Assembly (NCBI GenBank): GCA_964411125.1
Contig: CAYPJU010000082.1
Location: 1 to 27,465, forward strand
DNA length: 27,465 bases
Origin: JBFIHF01 sp964411125
Lineage (GTDB): Bacteria > Myxococcota_A > Bradymonadia > Bradymonadales > Bradymonadaceae
Direction of reading: 5' to 3'
A model generated the notes under the pieces. The model ran no database searches, had not been told where the DNA came from, and saw only the letters and a program-made list of their open reading frames with translations. Positions 25,328-27,465 of this stretch are shown one piece after another. Position numbers and translations under genes: made by a program. Each line of letters opens with the position of its first letter. Position 1 is the first letter of the stretch.

Positions 25328-25890
25328 TGCGACGGACGATTGGAACGCTTTTCTTCGCCGCGACGCTGACGCTCGCACTCCCTGCGGGTGCCGACGAGTC
25401 GGCGCTCGACCGGATGCTCGGAAACATCGAGGCGGTGCCGACTCGGGTGCAGATGGACCGAGCCCTGGACAACCCCTCCGCGCAGCTTCGGCAGGCCGCG
25501 GCCGATTCGAACCGCTCGGTTTACCAGCGGCAGCGGGCGATCACGCTCCTGAGCGCGTACCCGGACGCGAGCACGCGCGCGTTTCTGGAGGCGACGGCCG
25601 CGGACACGTCGCTCGACGTGGAGCTGCGAAAGCTGGCGATGTACACCCTGGGACGCGCGTTCGGTGGGAATCCGACCGACGCGAAGCTCGCCGCGACGGT
25701 CGGGACCTACGTGGCCGACGGCGATCCGAAGATGGCCGCGTGGGCGGTCCGGACGCTGCGCTGGATCTCCCACCCCGACGCCGGGGCGATCCTCGAGAAG
25801 GTCGCCGCGGGGAGCGACGCCAACGCACGGCTTGCCCGGCGGGCGCTGTCGAAGCGCACCGACGCTGACTCGAGCGAAAATGTGAGGTGA
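25324..25890 (+). CDS. Exported HEAT-repeat protein
   Basis: This encodes 188 residues from ATG 25324, overlapping the protease stop (ATGA); ATG 25327 is an alternative. The signal peptide MMRRTIGTLFFAATLTLALP with AGADES predicts cleavage after AGA. The mature part consists of three to four HEAT-like helical pairs (for example SVYQRQRAITLLSAYPDAST, LRKLAMYTLGRAFGG, AAWAVRTLRWISHPDAGAIL). Such proteins are protein-binding scaffolds in the periplasm. Coupling to the metalloprotease suggests that they work together, perhaps as adaptor or inhibitor. The tail is 14 bases from the convergent radical SAM gene. Confidence 0.78.
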   Translation: MMRRTIGTLFFAATLTLALPAGADESALDRMLGNIEAVPTRVQMDRALDNPSAQLRQAAADSNRSVYQRQRAITLLSAYPDASTRAFLEATAADTSLDVELRKLAMYTLGRAFGGNPTDAKLAATVGTYVADGDPKMAAWAVRTLRWISHPDAGAILEKVAAGSDANARLARRALSKRTDADSSENVR

Positions 25891-25904
25891 GCTCCCGGCG
25901 GGGG

Positions 25905-27413
25905 TCAGTCGAGGCGCGCGCCGGGTCGCACGCGGTCGTCGACCGGGCGCCGTAGTTCGGCACGCCCCTGGCGATGCTCGCGGATCGCATTTTTCCAGGC
26001 CCCGTAACTGCCGCCGTCGCGCCACGCTGCTTCCGCCGCGTCGGCCATGTCCCAACCACCCTGCGCCAACTGGTACTCGATCCACGCCCACCGGACCGAC
26101 GTCGCTCGGACGTCGACTTCGCGTCCGAGCCCCTTGTGGATCGCCTTCATCTTTGCTTCGAGCGACTTCGAGTCCTCGAAGGGAGCGCCGTCGAGTGGCG
26201 TGTTCTTCTTCGCGACCAGCGGGCTCATTCCGAGGGCGACGCTGCAGATCTGCGACAGCTCGCCGACGAAGTCGATCATCTCTTCGATGTCGTCCATCGT
26301 CTCCTCGGGGTACCCGAACACCATGTAGAGCTTGAGCTGCTTGAGGCCGTGATTGCGCACGAGCCGCGCCGCATGGCGCAGGTGCTCGTCCTTGATCCCC
26401 TTCTTCGCGATCTTGCGCATCCGGGCGCTCGCGCCGTCGCTGGCGACGGTGAGCGTCTTCACCCCTCCCTGGACGAGGAGCTCGACGAACTCGTCGGTCA
26501 GCCGGTCCGCGCGGAGGCTCGACAGGCCGATCTGACGGCCCGACTCGACGATCGGCCGCACGATCTCGAGGATCTGCGGATGGTCGGTCGTCGCCGCCCC
26601 CACAAGGCCCACGCGGCGGGCGTCGTCGGGGATCGTCGCGAGGACGTCCTCGGGGGCGACGGTCCGCATCCCCATGTTCGTCGTTCGCCGCATGACGCAG
26701 AACGTGCAGCCCCGATGGCATCCGCGCGCGTTCTCGACGAGGTGCATCGACGTGAGCTCGGTGTTCGGGGTGTGGATCGCCGCGAACGCCGGCAGCTCCG
26801 AGTCCGCGACCTGCGCGACCTGGATCAGCCGCTCGCCGTGGATCGATGGGACGTACATCCCGGGGACGAGCGCCATCTCCTGCAGGAACGTCTCACGGTC
26901 GTGCGCGACTCGCCAGCGGTCCACGATCAGCCGCATCAACTCTTCCCCCTCGCCCATCACCATCACGTCGCAGAACGGCGCGACGGGGAGCGGGTTCGAG
27001 AACGTCAGCGGTCCGCCGATGACCACGAGCGGCCACCCCGCCCCGCGGTCCGCCGCTCGAAACGGCAGCCCCGCCAGGTCCATGCACTCCAACATCCCCA
27101 CGATCTCGGTCTCGTACGCCACGCTGAACGCCACGATGTCAGCGTCCGCGACATCGTGCCCCGACTCGTACGTGAACAGACTCGTCCGCGAAGTCCGGTA
27201 TTCCTCCGGCTCGTCCGGCAAGAACGAACGCTCGCACACCACGTCCGCCATCCCATTCAAGATCCGGTAGATCGTCTGATACCCGAGCGAGCTCATCCCC
27301 ACCCGGTACGGCGACGGATACACCAACGCCACCCGGAACGTCCCCTCCCCAAAGATCGTCCCGCGCTCGTCCTCCAACAGCGCGTCGACCCTCTTTTCCA
27401 GGTCGTGCCTCAT
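25905..27413 (-). CDS. B12-binding-type radical SAM protein
   Basis: This encodes 502 residues from ATG 27413. The N-terminal part (about 25-170) has the pattern of B12-binding radical SAM proteins (VALVYPSPYRVGMSSLGYQ, then VVIGGPLTFSNPLPVAPFCD and MGEGEELMR), but I see no DxHxxG cobalt-ligand motif. The radical SAM core follows with the cluster motif C232-HRG-C236-TF-C239 and later GLSSLRADRLTDEF and MVFGYPEETMDD. The family contains uncharacterised proteins related to a two-gene or fused radical SAM/DUF2344 group, often implicated in RNA or cofactor modification; the substrate is not predictable. No ribosome site precedes the ATG, because a tandem hairpin repeat abuts it. The frame stays open into the repeat to the window edge, so the true start may lie outside. 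Confidence 0.85.
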   Translation of the reverse strand: MRHDLEKRVDALLEDERGTIFGEGTFRVALVYPSPYRVGMSSLGYQTIYRILNGMADVVCERSFLPDEPEEYRTSRTSLFTYESGHDVADADIVAFSVAYETEIVGMLECMDLAGLPFRAADRGAGWPLVVIGGPLTFSNPLPVAPFCDVMVMGEGEELMRLIVDRWRVAHDRETFLQEMALVPGMYVPSIHGERLIQVAQVADSELPAFAAIHTPNTELTSMHLVENARGCHRGCTFCVMRRTTNMGMRTVAPEDVLATIPDDARRVGLVGAATTDHPQILEIVRPIVESGRQIGLSSLRADRLTDEFVELLVQGGVKTLTVASDGASARMRKIAKKGIKDEHLRHAARLVRNHGLKQLKLYMVFGYPEETMDDIEEMIDFVGELSQICSVALGMSPLVAKKNTPLDGAPFEDSKSLEAKMKAIHKGLGREVDVRATSVRWAWIEYQLAQGGWDMADAAEAAWRDGGSYGAWKNAIREHRQGRAELRRPVDDRVRPGARLD

Positions 27414-27465
27414 ACCGGCGCTTCGCGCCGGTGGGGGACCGGCGCTTCGCGCCGGTGGGGGACCG
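27414..27465. repeat. 24-bp tandem hairpin repeat at the window edge
   Basis: Two full copies (27414-27437 and 27438-27461) and four bases of a third, running off the window. Each copy is a perfect stem ACCGGCGC-ttc-GCGCCGGT followed by GGGGG. In the minus-strand frame of the radical SAM gene the repeat translates as eight residues, GPPPARSA, without a stop. It is a candidate unstable or REP-like element directly at a start codon. Confidence 0.85.

Noticed and set aside
27414..27465. Attachment site or transposon end at the right edge
   Set aside because: The sequence is a tandem hairpin repeat with no integrase, transposase or tRNA gene nearby. It is better described as a repeat.

Overview
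The window is GC-rich DNA with densely packed genes on both strands. Its gene content points to a delta-proteobacterial-type predator or social lineage (Myxococcota, Bradymonadota or relatives). The signs are many lipoproteins with Asp/Ser/Thr-rich tethers, a Cys-rich 'C..D.DC' lipoprotein, zinc-ribbon plus GYF-like proteins with LPxxK and DLFG repeats, DUF4388/PATAN modules and TPR giants. This placement comes from style of gene content only, because no rRNA or other phylogenetic marker is present. I see no insertion sequence, phage module, CRISPR array or rRNA.

Left part (1-12,446): a partial C-terminus at the edge is followed by a UspE-like tandem stress protein split by a frameshift, a small Gly/Ala-rich exported protein, and a LysR regulator divergent from a CPxC thioredoxin-fold/GST-like protein. 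Next come a membrane-anchored metallo-beta-lactamase-fold hydrolase and an alpha/beta hydrolase behind a 378-bp leader full of GC hairpins. After these lie a TPR lipoprotein, tRNA-Gly(CCC) with promoter and terminator, three small unknown proteins, an SDR oxidoreductase, an M15/LAS-type peptidase lipoprotein, and a second alpha/beta hydrolase. This is a mosaic of mostly monocistronic genes.

Middle part (12,612-15,919): three exported lipoproteins read as one operon: a serpin, a Cys-rich lipoprotein, and a di-heme c-type cytochrome (the last two share an ATGA overlap).

Right part (16,029-25,890): the most interesting block. Three closely spaced genes encode (i) a 1364-residue protein with zinc ribbon, GYF-like domain, a charge-segregated disordered linker (basic LPxxK repeats, then acidic DLFG repeats), one membrane helix and a long TPR array; (ii) a 740-residue protein combining a degenerate receiver-like domain, a DUF4388/PATAN-like domain, an embedded J-domain with HPD motif and TPRs; and (iii) a 516-residue Hsp70 that keeps the ATPase and beta-substrate domains but lacks the helical lid. 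I infer a dedicated J-protein/Hsp70 pair serving an envelope-spanning scaffold. The ZnR-GYF-membrane layout resembles the focal-adhesion protein GltJ (AgmX) of Myxococcus gliding motility. Downstream lie a metzincin-like lipoprotein protease and, with ATGA overlap, an exported HEAT-repeat protein.

Right edge (25,905-27,465): a minus-strand B12-binding-type radical SAM protein, whose start abuts a 24-bp tandem hairpin repeat that runs off the window and is in phase with the gene.

Regulatory DNA of note: two near-identical 34-bp sites (1943 and 5063), each with an ATGCAC-N7-GTGCAT dyad, lie near two otherwise unrelated genes. A perfect 20-bp palindrome lies next to the first.
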